64,000 nt of DNA from Emticicia fluvialis (lineage in GTDB: Bacteria > Bacteroidota > Bacteroidia > Cytophagales > Spirosomataceae): assembly GCF_024793945.1 (NCBI RefSeq), contig NZ_JANUSD010000015.1, positions 95,115-159,114 on the forward strand. Direction: 5' to 3'. Position 1 is the stretch's first letter; every line of letters starts with the position of its first letter. Under the pieces are notes generated by a model. It saw only the letters and a program-made list of their open reading frames with translations. It made no database searches and was not told where the DNA came from. Both the position numbers and the translations under genes were made by a program. Shown here piece by piece: positions 50,730-59,863 of the stretch.

Positions 50730-51923
50730 ATGAATCAGAACATTGACAGACGTAACCTATTAAAATCAGGCTTGATGACCCTTGGTGGAATGGTAATTGC
50801 CCCACAACTAAGTATGGGTGCATTTCCGAACACTCCTGTAATGTTAGACAATAAAAACAGACTATATTATACTCCTTTAATGCGCGAACACTTCATCAGC
50901 AATCCGCCTGATGTTACGCAGTTAAAGGCTCGCCTCAATGCCAACGAAAACCCATACGGGCCACCCGCCAGTGCAAAGCAGGCAGTGGTAGACTCGGTAT
51001 CATTAGGTAACAGATATGCCTGGAAAGAACTGAGCGACCTGGTTGGCAAAATTGTTAAAAAAGAAGGGCCGGGTGTAACGCCGAATCATATTATGATGGG
51101 GCCGGGTTCGTCTGATTTGTTAGAGAAAGTAGCGATTGTGCAGTTTATGCATGGCGGAAACATAGTTTCAGCAGACCCTTGTTATATGTCTTTGGTGAGC
51201 GTTGCCAAGTCGGTAGGCGCTAAGTGGAAAGCCGTACCTTGCAAAGCCGACTGGTCGCATGACCTGCCTGCCATGGAAGCTGCCATTGATGCCGATACCA
51301 AGCTGGTTTACATCTGCAACCCTAATAACCCTACAGGCAGTATTACATCTGGTAAAGAACTGCTTGATTTCTGCTCACGAGTTTCTGAGAAAGTTCCGGT
51401 TTTTATTGATGAAGCTTATCTGGAACTGGCCGAAGGCACCGAAACCCAAAGTATGGTTTCTTTACTGGCGCAAAACAAAAATGTTATTATTGCCCGTACG
51501 TTTTCTAAAATTATGGGTATGGCCGGTTTGCGTGTAGGTTACATTGCCGCGCTGCCGTCGTTCCTGAATAAGATTCAGAACATAACCAGAGGCGGTATGG
51601 GTATTTCTTATACTTCGGTATTGGCTGCATCGGCAAGTATTGAAGATATGGAGTTTCAGGCTACTACCAAAAAGTTGAACTCTGAGGCTAAGGCCTATCT
51701 GTATGCCAACCTTGATAAAATGAACTACAAATATATACCGTCTTATACCAACTTTGTGATATTCCCGATTGCGATGGATGGCCGTGATTTCCTTGCCAAA
51801 ATGTATTCAAAAGGTGTAGGCATCCGTACGTTCGACATCCAGAAGAAAACCTGGTGCCGCGTAAGTATCGGCACTATGGACGAAATGAAGCTCTTTGTAA
51901 AAACACTTGGAGAGCTTAGCTAA
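50730..51923 (+). CDS. Tat-exported class I/II aminotransferase (histidinol-phosphate aminotransferase-like)
   Basis: A 397-residue PLP enzyme starting at ATG 50730 (a TTG at 50721 is less likely). The N-terminus 'MNQNIDRRNLLKSGLMTLGG' carries a twin-arginine motif (DRRNLLK) followed by a hydrophobic stretch, so it should be folded with PLP in the cytosol and exported by Tat. The fold-type I core includes 'ARLNANENPYGPPASAKQAV', 'VYICNPNNPTGSITSGKELL', 'VFIDEAYLELAEG' and the PLP-Lys region 'IIARTFSKIMGMAGLRVGYI'. Most relatives are cytosolic histidine-biosynthesis enzymes; this one is presumably a periplasmic amino-acid transaminase. It is divergent from the SusC operon and followed by an AEC-type permease. 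Confidence 0.88.
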   Translation: MNQNIDRRNLLKSGLMTLGGMVIAPQLSMGAFPNTPVMLDNKNRLYYTPLMREHFISNPPDVTQLKARLNANENPYGPPASAKQAVVDSVSLGNRYAWKELSDLVGKIVKKEGPGVTPNHIMMGPGSSDLLEKVAIVQFMHGGNIVSADPCYMSLVSVAKSVGAKWKAVPCKADWSHDLPAMEAAIDADTKLVYICNPNNPTGSITSGKELLDFCSRVSEKVPVFIDEAYLELAEGTETQSMVSLLAQNKNVIIARTFSKIMGMAGLRVGYIAALPSFLNKIQNITRGGMGISYTSVLAASASIEDMEFQATTKKLNSEAKAYLYANLDKMNYKYIPSYTNFVIFPIAMDGRDFLAKMYSKGVGIRTFDIQKKTWCRVSIGTMDEMKLFVKTLGELS

Positions 51924-51950
51924 TTTAAGAGACATACAAAATTATTCACT

Positions 51951-51987
51951 GATGCCCGGGTAGGAGTTTCTTACTCTTGCCGGGGCA
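51951..51987 (+). terminator. Hairpin between the Tat aminotransferase and AEC genes
   Basis: ATGCCCGG / CCGGGGCAT with one bulge around a 20-base loop. Only a weak T-rich stretch follows, so it may be an attenuator. Confidence 0.4.
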
Positions 51988-52023
51988 TTGCAGGAATGTA
52001 TTTTCCTAAATCTACAATTTCTC

Positions 52024-53148
52024 ATGGCAGTAGCACTTCAAAAAACTTGTATACTCATACTACTTATTGTGATTGGTTTGGGGTTAAGGTCGAAAATCAG
52101 GAATAAAACCGAACTGAATGGCATTAAAGAAATGATATTGTCGGTGGCGCTTCCTTCTACGGTTTTTGTGGCTTTAATGGGCGTAAAGATTGATTCTACA
52201 CTTATTGTATATCCACTCATAACATTGGCATTTAATTTCTTTATTTATTTGTCGATGCCTTATATTCTGGCTTTGTTTAAGATTGAAACTGACAGTTCAG
52301 CAGGCCGTACGCTTACCATGTTGATGCCGTCATTGGCGCCTGGTTTATCAAGTTTCCCTTTTATTCATGAGTTTCTTGGCAAAGAAGCACTGGCCAAAGC
52401 AGCAATGGCCGACGTAGGCAATAAATTTTTTGCGCTTAATTTTCTATACTTTGTAGCCATGAATCTGTACCTGAAAAACAACAAGGCACATGAGGTGAAA
52501 GAAGAAGGGAAGGTGAAAAGCCTTTTGTTAAGCCTGGTAAAAGAGCCTATTAATATAGTTATGTTACTGGCAATTGCATTTTTAAGCTTTGGTATCAGTT
52601 TTGAAGACCTTCCGCCTGTAATATCTGAGATTTTCAACCGCACCAGTATGCTCATGACCCCAATGATACTTATTTACATTGGTCTGGCAGTTCAGCTGAA
52701 AGAAGGTAAAATCAGATTGGTAAGTTCGGTTTTGCTATTCAGGGCGGGTATTACCATTTTGTTTAGCGTGCTTATAATTACCATTTTTGGTATTTCTTCG
52801 CCTGCTATGGTTTTGCTGGCGGTGGTTGTACCGTTGAGTTCGTGTAGTTTCTGGCCTTTTGCGCACATGTCGGCGGTTGCTCTTAAAGAAGAAAACAATC
52901 ATGTTCCGAAAGAGAAGCGCACTTTTAACATTGAATTTGCAGTGTTGGTACTGGCTTTTTCTTTACCTTTTTCAACCATTCTGGTGATGGGTATTCTTAC
53001 AGCCGGAACCTTTTTTGCACATACCGAAACCTTGTTATTTACAGGCTTTGGCTTAATATTTTGCAGCTTTATGCCAAAATACCTGGCCCGGAGTATCAAG
53101 GCAGTAATCCGGTTTTCAAAACCGGAAGTAGAAAAAGTTAAAGCCTGA
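52024..53148 (+). CDS. AEC-family-like membrane transporter
   Basis: A 374-residue inner-membrane protein starting at ATG 52024 ('MAVALQKTCILILLIVIGLG'); an upstream in-frame start at 51988 would overlap the preceding hairpin. About ten helices are seen. Blocks such as 'IKEMILSVALPSTVFVALMG', 'PSLAPGLSSFPFIHEFLGKE' and 'LMTPMILIYIGLAVQLKEGK' resemble the auxin-efflux-carrier (AEC) family, whose bacterial members move organic acids or amino-acid-derived solutes. A position just behind the exported aminotransferase suggests transport of its substrate or product. A terminator follows. Confidence 0.75.
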   Translation: MAVALQKTCILILLIVIGLGLRSKIRNKTELNGIKEMILSVALPSTVFVALMGVKIDSTLIVYPLITLAFNFFIYLSMPYILALFKIETDSSAGRTLTMLMPSLAPGLSSFPFIHEFLGKEALAKAAMADVGNKFFALNFLYFVAMNLYLKNNKAHEVKEEGKVKSLLLSLVKEPINIVMLLAIAFLSFGISFEDLPPVISEIFNRTSMLMTPMILIYIGLAVQLKEGKIRLVSSVLLFRAGITILFSVLIITIFGISSPAMVLLAVVVPLSSCSFWPFAHMSAVALKEENNHVPKEKRTFNIEFAVLVLAFSLPFSTILVMGILTAGTFFAHTETLLFTGFGLIFCSFMPKYLARSIKAVIRFSKPEVEKVKA

Positions 53149-53174
53149 ATTTTTTCGGGGTTTAAGTGGCGATG

Positions 53175-53206
53175 GGAAGCACGCAAGTGCTTCCTGTCTT
53201 TTTTTA
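53175..53206 (+). terminator. Terminator after the AEC-like gene
   Basis: Perfect 8-bp stem GGAAGCAC / GTGCTTCC with a GCAA loop, then TGTCTTTTTTT. It slightly overlaps the end of the convergent ybdL-like gene. Confidence 0.85.
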
Positions 53207-54349
53207 TAATCTGCAAAGCCTTTCTGCTGCTTTTTCCAACATTTCATCGTCTTTTGCAAAACAGAACCTTAGTATTTTGTTATCGTAGCGGTTATGATAA
53301 AACACCGAAACCGGTATTGACGCTACTCCAATTTCTTTTGTCCACCTTACGGCCAGGTCATAATCCGGTTCGTCGGTAATGGCTGTGTAAGAAAGCATCT
53401 GAAAGAAACTGCCTTCGGCGGGTTTCCATGTAAATTTTGAGCCTTTCAGCCAATGAATGAATTTATTGCGTTTTTCTTCATAGAAAGCACGCACCGACAG
53501 ATAATTGTCTGGGTCTTTCATAAAATCAGCAAAGGCATATTGCATGGGTGTGGGCGATGCAAAGGTTATCCATTGGTGGGTTTTTCTGAACTCGGCCGTT
53601 AATGCTTTAGGCGCCATGCAGTAACCGAGTTTCCAGCCTGTTGTATGAAAAGTCTTACCGAACGAACCACATAAAAACGTACGCTCTTTAAGTGCAGGGT
53701 GCATAGCCGGCGACAAATGCTGTCTGCTATCAAAAATGACATGTTCGTAAACTTCATCAGACATTATAAAAATATCTGTGCCTTTCACTACATCTGCCAG
53801 CTGGTTCAGGTCTTCACGGGTTAAGCACTTGCCTGTTGGGTTATGCGGTGTTGTCAGCATAATGGCTCTGGTCCGCTCGGTAATTTTTGTTTTTACTTCG
53901 GCCCAGTCAATGGCAAAGTCGTTGGCCGCTGTTAGTGTTACATAAACAGCCTTACCGCCATTTAACTCTATAGACGGTACGTAACTGTCGTAGGCCGGTT
54001 CAAAAACGATTACTTCATCGCCCGGATGCACAATAACTGCCATGGTAGCATAAATGGCTTCAGTACAGCCAGAAACAATGGTAATTTCATCGTTCGGGTT
54101 ATACTGCAGATTATATACATCGGCGGTTTTTTGCGCCAGTATTTCCCGCAAAGGCATTATGCCTGCCATAGGGGCATATTGGTTCATGCCTTTTTGCATG
54201 TAATGGTTTACCAACTCAATCAGCTTCGGAGAACAATTGTAGTTCGGAAAGCCCTGCGAAAGATTCAATGCCCCGGTTTCAGCGGCCAGTTGAGACATGA
54301 CCGTAAAAATAGTGGTACCCACATGGGGTTGTTTAGAGTTAATTGTCAT
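53204..54349 (-). CDS. Methionine aminotransferase (YbdL-like)
   Basis: A 381-residue cytosolic PLP aminotransferase. It is close in pattern to E. coli YbdL: 'ETGALNLSQGFPNYNCSPKL', 'NQYAPMAGIMPLREILAQKT', 'VFEPAYDSYVPSIELNGGKA', 'IMLTTPHNPTGKCLTREDLN', 'FIMSDEVYEHVIFDSRQHLS', and 'LCGSFGKTFHTTGWKLGYCM' with the PLP-Lys (about 234). YbdL transaminates methionine with 2-oxoacids and is relevant to methionine salvage. It is convergent to the AEC-like gene and followed upstream by the XRE regulator gene on the same strand (43-base gap). Confidence 0.88.
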   Translation of the reverse strand: MTINSKQPHVGTTIFTVMSQLAAETGALNLSQGFPNYNCSPKLIELVNHYMQKGMNQYAPMAGIMPLREILAQKTADVYNLQYNPNDEITIVSGCTEAIYATMAVIVHPGDEVIVFEPAYDSYVPSIELNGGKAVYVTLTAANDFAIDWAEVKTKITERTRAIMLTTPHNPTGKCLTREDLNQLADVVKGTDIFIMSDEVYEHVIFDSRQHLSPAMHPALKERTFLCGSFGKTFHTTGWKLGYCMAPKALTAEFRKTHQWITFASPTPMQYAFADFMKDPDNYLSVRAFYEEKRNKFIHWLKGSKFTWKPAEGSFFQMLSYTAITDEPDYDLAVRWTKEIGVASIPVSVFYHNRYDNKILRFCFAKDDEMLEKAAERLCRL

Positions 54350-54392
54350 TAGTGGTACAAATCTGCGAGCAATGGTAAATAGGCGTTCAGGA

Positions 54393-55241
54393 TTATTTTT
54401 TTAGTCTTTCCAATTCAAATTTCAGTTCATCAACCAGATTGTTCACTTTGTCGAAACTGATACTTGGTTCAGGCAGAACCTGGCTTACAAAGGCTTTTAT
54501 TTCCCAGGTTTCAATCACATCATTCATAGAAATTTCAATACTCGGGAAACGCTGGTTATCAGAGCTCAACAGCAAAGTGCCTTTTATTTTTACCTGGTTA
54601 TACACACGCCGGTAGATTATTCCGTGCGCTTTGGTAACAAGCACATAATTTTTGCCATCGGCTATATCGTACCAGTTTTTAACCAGCGAGCCTATCAGTA
54701 AGGCACCCTCAAAGGCAAAATCTTCGGTGGCTTCAAAGGCGCGGTATTCACCAAAAGGTAAAGTTGGCAGTTGGAAATCAGTAAGGGTTTTTAGAAAACT
54801 GACGTCCTTACTACGCATAAGGTACTCGTTAAACTGAAAACGGCGTATGAGTTGTATATTATTGCCGCTTCGTTTGGGCTCTGAAGCAAATGAATGCGGG
54901 CCTGAAGTATTGAATAAATTATTTTGTGATGGCGTGCCGGGTTTCAGTTCGGTGTTTCCAGACTGGAAATCGAACAGGTTCTGCGGGCCTTGTCTGGTAT
55001 CAATGCCGATTGGTGTAAGGGTGGTTTCACTCAGATTTTTCAGGTCTTTCTGTACAAAATCGTCTACGCTAATGCCAAAAAGACCGGCTATGGTTTTCAG
55101 GGTATCAACAGGCGGGGTGGCACGTTCTTCTTCATAAGCCCCAACATTGGCTCTTTTGGTGCCTATTCGTTGGGCAAACTGCTCTTGTGTCAATCCGTTC
55201 AGGCGCCTCAGGTATTTCAGGTTATTACTAATTAAAGACAT
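54393..55241 (-). CDS. XRE-family regulator with LexA/CI-like C-terminus
   Basis: A 282-residue protein starting at ATG 55241 ('MSLISNNLKYLRRLNGLTQE'), chosen because the helix-turn-helix begins right there; a further upstream start adds 22 polar residues. The HTH covers residues 5-60 ('QEQFAQRIGTKRANVGAYEE'). A long polar linker follows, then a domain (about 135-250) like the S24/LexA C-terminus: 'FQLPTLPFGEYRAFEATEDF' and 'WYDIADGKNYVLVTKAHGII', without an evident Ser/Lys protease pair. A coiled tail ends the protein. It is divergent from the aldehyde dehydrogenase gene, which it may control. Confidence 0.85.
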   Translation of the reverse strand: MSLISNNLKYLRRLNGLTQEQFAQRIGTKRANVGAYEEERATPPVDTLKTIAGLFGISVDDFVQKDLKNLSETTLTPIGIDTRQGPQNLFDFQSGNTELKPGTPSQNNLFNTSGPHSFASEPKRSGNNIQLIRRFQFNEYLMRSKDVSFLKTLTDFQLPTLPFGEYRAFEATEDFAFEGALLIGSLVKNWYDIADGKNYVLVTKAHGIIYRRVYNQVKIKGTLLLSSDNQRFPSIEISMNDVIETWEIKAFVSQVLPEPSISFDKVNNLVDELKFELERLKK

Positions 55242-55428
55242 CTGGCCTTGCTCAATTGTGTAAAAAACAGATTGGCCACCTGGTTGTGGCAGGTAATTGG
55301 TGCTCAATTACCTGCCGAATATCTAAAAATTTTAGCAAATCACCAAATTGTTTTGTTTTTGAAAGTTTTTTGAATTTTTCAAGATATTTTTTTGAATTTT
55401 GTTAGTGTACAATAAACTCAACAACCTT

Positions 55429-56844
55429 ATGACCCAACTGCATGTAGCCAATGAAACAGACATATCTGCTTTGTTTCAGGCACAAAAGAAAAACCTTGCC
55501 GGTATAGCAGCTACCACTGCCAAAGAACGCATTGTGAAAATAAGAAAAGTAATGGACTGGATGTTGGCCAACCAGGAGCGCATTGCTGAGGCATTAAGTG
55601 CAGACTACGGCAAGCATAGGGTTGAGGTGAAGATTAGCGAGGTAATGCCGGTTATAAGCGAAGGAAAGCACATTATTAAACATCTGGCCCAGTGGATGAG
55701 GCCCGAAAGTGTTGAAACACCGCTAAAGATGATGGGTACTACCAGCAAGATTGTACATGAGCCTAAAGGTAACTGCCTGATTGTAAGCCCCTGGAATTAC
55801 CCGTTTAACCTGACACTAAAACCTTTGCTGCAGGCAATTGCGGCTGGTAATGCGGTTATCATTAAGCCATCAGAGCTTGTGCCTGAATCTTCAAAGCTGA
55901 TAGCTGAAATGATAAAAGCCTTGTTTCCGGCCGATGAAATTACGGTAGTAGAAGGCGATGCTACAGTGGCAACCGTGTTGCTAAGTATGCCTTTTAACCA
56001 CATATTTTTTACGGGCAGCCCTGCTATTGGTAAGGTAGTTATGCAGGCTGCTGCCAGGTACCTTGCATCGGTTACGCTTGAACTGGGGGGCAAGTCGCCC
56101 ACCATTATTGATGAAACAGCCGATATAAAAAAGGCAGCCCAGACCATAACAGCCGAGAAATTTCTGAACAATGGCCAAACCTGCATTGCGCCCGATTATA
56201 TTCTGATTCACAGGTCGCAAACTGCCAGGTTTATTGAAGAGGCAGATAAGTACATAAAAAAAATGTATGGTGATGACGTGGCGAAATCGGTTGATTATTG
56301 CAGAATTGTAAATGCCAGACATTTTAGCCGTATAAAAAGTTTGATTGATGATGCCGTTGCCAAAGGTGCTACAATTGCCGTTGGTGGAAATACTATAGCT
56401 GCCGAGAACTATATTGAGCCAACACTGGTTAGCAACGTAAACCCTGCCATGGAGGTTATGCAGCAGGAGATTTTTGGCCCTGTGCTACCCATACTGGAGT
56501 TTGAGTCGAACGAAGAAGTGGTCAGATACATAACTGCGGGAGAAAAACCGCTGGCCTTGTATATATTCAGTAAAAAGCGCGCCAATATTGATTATTTTCA
56601 GAATAATACGTCATCAGGTGCTGTGGTTATCAATGAAACCACCATTCATTATTTACAGAACAACCTGCCGTTTGGCGGGGTAAATAATTCAGGCATCGGG
56701 AAGTCGTCCGGTAAATATGGTTTCGAGGAATTTTCTAATAAAAAAGCGGTGGTTGAAAACAAATTTTCAACTTTCGGTATGTTCCATCCTCCATATACCA
56801 GCCGGATAGAAAAGATGATTGATATGGTGATTAAGTGGCTTTAA
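55429..56844 (+). CDS. Aldehyde dehydrogenase (class 3 / fatty aldehyde type)
   Basis: A 471-residue NAD(P)-dependent enzyme starting at ATG 55429 ('MTQLHVANETDISALFQAQK'). Catalytic features: 'CLIVSPWNYPFNLTLKPLLQ' (substrate/NAD entry, Asn), 'SVTLELGGKSPTIIDE' with the general-base Glu (about 217) and 'NNGQTCIAPDYILIHR' with the nucleophilic Cys (about 253). 'QEIFGPVLPILEF' and 'PFGGVNNSGIGKSSGKYGFE' complete the family. The pattern is closest to ALDH3-type enzymes acting on medium- and long-chain aldehydes. The next gene, a metallo-beta-lactamase-fold hydrolase, begins 12 bases after its stop. Confidence 0.93.
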   Translation: MTQLHVANETDISALFQAQKKNLAGIAATTAKERIVKIRKVMDWMLANQERIAEALSADYGKHRVEVKISEVMPVISEGKHIIKHLAQWMRPESVETPLKMMGTTSKIVHEPKGNCLIVSPWNYPFNLTLKPLLQAIAAGNAVIIKPSELVPESSKLIAEMIKALFPADEITVVEGDATVATVLLSMPFNHIFFTGSPAIGKVVMQAAARYLASVTLELGGKSPTIIDETADIKKAAQTITAEKFLNNGQTCIAPDYILIHRSQTARFIEEADKYIKKMYGDDVAKSVDYCRIVNARHFSRIKSLIDDAVAKGATIAVGGNTIAAENYIEPTLVSNVNPAMEVMQQEIFGPVLPILEFESNEEVVRYITAGEKPLALYIFSKKRANIDYFQNNTSSGAVVINETTIHYLQNNLPFGGVNNSGIGKSSGKYGFEEFSNKKAVVENKFSTFGMFHPPYTSRIEKMIDMVIKWL

Positions 56845-56855
56845 AAACCCATTAT

Positions 56856-57962
56856 ATGAAATTTTCACGAAGGGCATTCATTGCTCTGTCTGCCTTTATA
56901 ACCGTGTCGGCAACTGGTTCAATTCTATTTATGCGTCAGAAATTTTTCGGGAAAAACCCCTTTGGCCTAAGGCTCAAAAGAATCCTTCGTTCGCCTCATT
57001 ACAAGAATGATTCGTTTCAGAATCTATCACCTACTGAGGTAATGCGCAAAGAGGCATCTTACATGAAGATGCTTCAGAATACTTTTAGCAGACCAAAAGA
57101 TACCAAACCATCTGCGGTAATTCCATCGGTCAAAACAGATTTGATAAACCTGAAAGCAGATTCGCCCACTATTGTTTGGTTTGGTCATTCATCTTATTTC
57201 ATTAAATCTAAAGATATAACCGTTCTGATTGACCCGGTTTTCAGTGGTGCGGCTTCTCCGGTAGGGGGCTTTGTAAAATCTTTTAATGGTACTGACGCAT
57301 ATAAAGTGGGTGAGTTTCCTGCAATTGACATGATGTTTTTGTCGCATGACCACTACGACCATCTGGATTACAAGACCATTCTTGAATTTATACCCAAAGT
57401 GAAAAAATTCTATGTTTCGTTGGGTGTGGGTTCTCATCTTGAGTACTGGGGTGTTGACCCCGCAAAAATTGTGGAGCTTGACTGGTGGGATAAACACCAG
57501 GTTGCCGGGGATATAGAAATTATTGCTGCCCCTGCCAGACATTTTTCAGGCCGCAGCCTGACCAGAGGCAAAACGTTGTGGTCGGCCTTTATTGTAAATA
57601 TGCATGGTTACCGTTTGTTTTTAGGTGGAGACTCTGGCTACGACACCCATTTTAAAGAAATAGGAGATAAGTATGGCCCGTTTGATATTGCCATGATTGA
57701 AAACGGGCAATATGGTGAAGACTGGCCTTATATACACATGTTTCCGGAGCAAACGGCACAGGCAGCACTCGACCTGAACGCAAGGCTTTTGTTGCCTGTG
57801 CATTGGGCAAAGTTTGTTCTGGCCAACCACCCCTGGTATGAACCCATTGAGCGATTAATGCCGGCTGCCCAAAAGCTTAACCTGCCTGTAACTACCCCTA
57901 TGATAGGAGAACCGATAGTTTTAGGTGAAAAGTATCCTGAAAAGGCCTGGTGGCGCGTGTGA
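56856..57962 (+). CDS. Exported metallo-beta-lactamase-fold hydrolase (NAPE-PLD/UlaG-like)
   Basis: A 368-residue protein starting at ATG 56856 ('MKFSRRAFIALSAFITVSAT'). A signal or anchor with SRRAF, which resembles a Tat motif, comes first. The MBL motif is 'MFLSHDHYDHLD' (HxHxDH, about 170), with 'PARHFSGRSLTRGKTLW', 'LFLGGDSGYDTHF' (Asp/Gly) and 'LLPVHWAKFVL' supplying the other metal ligands. The wording 'DSPTIVWFGHSSYFIKSKDI' and 'SGRGLTDRN'-like 'SGRSLTRGKTLW' resembles N-acyl-phosphatidylethanolamine phospholipase D. A membrane-lipid substrate is therefore plausible, and would fit the adjacent fatty aldehyde dehydrogenase, but this is inference. Confidence 0.82.
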   Translation: MKFSRRAFIALSAFITVSATGSILFMRQKFFGKNPFGLRLKRILRSPHYKNDSFQNLSPTEVMRKEASYMKMLQNTFSRPKDTKPSAVIPSVKTDLINLKADSPTIVWFGHSSYFIKSKDITVLIDPVFSGAASPVGGFVKSFNGTDAYKVGEFPAIDMMFLSHDHYDHLDYKTILEFIPKVKKFYVSLGVGSHLEYWGVDPAKIVELDWWDKHQVAGDIEIIAAPARHFSGRSLTRGKTLWSAFIVNMHGYRLFLGGDSGYDTHFKEIGDKYGPFDIAMIENGQYGEDWPYIHMFPEQTAQAALDLNARLLLPVHWAKFVLANHPWYEPIERLMPAAQKLNLPVTTPMIGEPIVLGEKYPEKAWWRV

Positions 57963-58116
57963 TGTGTTTTGTAAACCTCGCTAAGGTATATTGAAAATTA
58001 ATGTAGTGCCATAAACCAGCCCCGTCAATTTTTCTGCCTGTCTACAATAAATAGCCACCCCTCCTCAAAAAAGGAGAGGAAACTAAAACGCAAAAACTAC
58101 AGTGGATAGATAAACT

Positions 58117-59721
58117 TCAGGTTTGTATCACCCCAACATTGTATCGCCTGGTAATAGGGGCATGGTTGGCGGCTTCAATACCTGCTGATATAATTTTACG
58201 TGTCTCCAGCGGGTCAATTACGCCATCTACCCATAGGTTTGCTGCGGCATAATAAGGGCTAAGCTGAGAGTTATATCTGTCGGTAATGGTATTCAGTAAC
58301 TCCTGTTCTTTCTCGGTTGTAATGTCAATTCCCTTTGCTTTTAATGTAGCCTGTTGTATCTGCAATAGTGTTTTGGCAGCAGATGCCCCGCTCATGACGG
58401 CCATCTGGCCGGTTACCCAAGAGTAAATCAGGCGGGGGTCATAGGCTTTGCCACACATGGCATAGTTACCTGCCCCGTAAGAATTACCCACAATAAACGT
58501 AAACTTTGGCACCACTGAGTTGGCCATGGCGTTCACCATTTTGGCGCCGTCTTTAATAATACCTCCGTGTTCAGAGCGGCTACCTACCATAAAGCCGGTT
58601 ACATCCTGCAAAAAAACCAAAGGTATTTTCTGCTGATTACAATTCATAATAAACCGGGCGGCTTTATCGGCGCTGTCGGAGTATATAACCCCGCCCATCT
58701 GCATCTCGCCTTTTTTTGATTTCACTATCTTGCGCTGATTAGCCACAATGCCTAAAGCCCAGCCATCAATTCTTGCCAGGCCGCACAGTAGCGTTTGCCC
58801 GTAACCTTTTTTGTATTGGTCAAATTCAGAATTATCTACTATACGTTCAATAATCTCTACCATATCATAAGGTTTTGAACGGTCGGCGGGTAGAATCTGA
58901 TAGATTTCTTTCGGGTCTTTTTTAGGCAAAACGGTTGCCTTTCTGTCGAAACCAGCCCTGGGGTTATGGCCCATTTTATCAAATATCTTTCTGATTTCAT
59001 CCAGGCATGATTTATCATCAGGAAATTTGTTGTCGGTAACACCTGAAATTTCAGAATGTGTACTTGCGCCGCCCAGCGTTTCATTATCGATGTCTTCGCC
59101 GATAGATGATTTAACCAGGTAAGAGCCAGCCAGAAAAACCGACCCGGTGCCTTCAACAATCAGTGCGTAGTCTGACATAATGGGTAAATAAGCCCCGCCA
59201 GCTACACAACTACCCATAATGGCCGCTACCTGTGGGATACCCATTGACGACATTTGGGCATTGTTTCTGAATATCCGCCCGAAATGCTCTTTGTCAGGAA
59301 AAACCTCTGCCTGCATGGGTAAGTACACACCGGCTGAATCGACCAGATAAATAATGGGCAGTTGGTTTTCCATGGCAATTTCCTGCGCTCGCAGGTTTTT
59401 CTTAGCCGTTATCGGAAACCACGCTCCGGCTTTCACCGTAGCATCGTTTGATACAATCACGCACATTTTGCCGCTTACATAGCCAATGCCGCAAACCACG
59501 CCACCATTCGGGCATCCACCGTCTTCTTCGTACATACCGTCGCCTGCAAATACCCCAAATTCTGTCAATTCTGTTTCTTTATCTATCAGGTATTCTATTC
59601 TTTCGCGGGCAGTCATTTTGCCTTTTGCCTTATGCGCCTGAATTTTTTTCAAACCACCACCCAGTTTTATTTGTTCTGTCTTCAGGTGCAATTCTTCTAT
59701 CAATGTCTCTATATTTTGCAT
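58117..59721 (-). CDS. Acyl-CoA carboxylase beta subunit (methylcrotonyl-CoA carboxylase type)
   Basis: A 534-residue carboxyltransferase. It is collinear with methylcrotonoyl-CoA carboxylase beta: 'KGKMTARERIEYLIDKETEL', 'ENQLPIIYLVDSAGVYLPMQ', 'GSCVAGGAYLPIMSDYALIV', 'FLAGSYLVKSSIGEDIDNET', 'DVTGFMVGSRSEHGGIIKDG' and 'VVPKFTFIVGNSYGAGNYAM'. The enzyme carboxylates 3-methylcrotonyl-CoA with a biotin-bearing alpha subunit, which is not in the window. Neighbours on the other strand supply the preceding and following steps of leucine degradation, which supports the substrate. The start is 59721; the next gene diverges. Confidence 0.9.
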   Translation of the reverse strand: MQNIETLIEELHLKTEQIKLGGGLKKIQAHKAKGKMTARERIEYLIDKETELTEFGVFAGDGMYEEDGGCPNGGVVCGIGYVSGKMCVIVSNDATVKAGAWFPITAKKNLRAQEIAMENQLPIIYLVDSAGVYLPMQAEVFPDKEHFGRIFRNNAQMSSMGIPQVAAIMGSCVAGGAYLPIMSDYALIVEGTGSVFLAGSYLVKSSIGEDIDNETLGGASTHSEISGVTDNKFPDDKSCLDEIRKIFDKMGHNPRAGFDRKATVLPKKDPKEIYQILPADRSKPYDMVEIIERIVDNSEFDQYKKGYGQTLLCGLARIDGWALGIVANQRKIVKSKKGEMQMGGVIYSDSADKAARFIMNCNQQKIPLVFLQDVTGFMVGSRSEHGGIIKDGAKMVNAMANSVVPKFTFIVGNSYGAGNYAMCGKAYDPRLIYSWVTGQMAVMSGASAAKTLLQIQQATLKAKGIDITTEKEQELLNTITDRYNSQLSPYYAAANLWVDGVIDPLETRKIISAGIEAANHAPITRRYNVGVIQT

Positions 59722-59820
59722 AATCGCTCATTCTTTAACGTTAGTAGAACAAAATATTAATATTATTTCTTAGTATTTAACAATTTATTTGCAAAGATGT
59801 TAAATAGTTGTCAAAAAAAT

Positions 59821-59840
59821 AATTAGTATTGCAACTAATT
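59821..59840. promoter_or_regulatory. Palindromic operator in the leucine degradation region
   Basis: Perfect 7-bp arms AATTAGT / ACTAATT around ATTGCA, located 24 bases upstream of the acyl-CoA dehydrogenase ATG, between the divergent genes. The spacing and symmetry suit a dimeric repressor of TetR or MerR type. Confidence 0.6.
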
Positions 59841-59863
59841 TATCAACAAACCTTTATAAAGAT

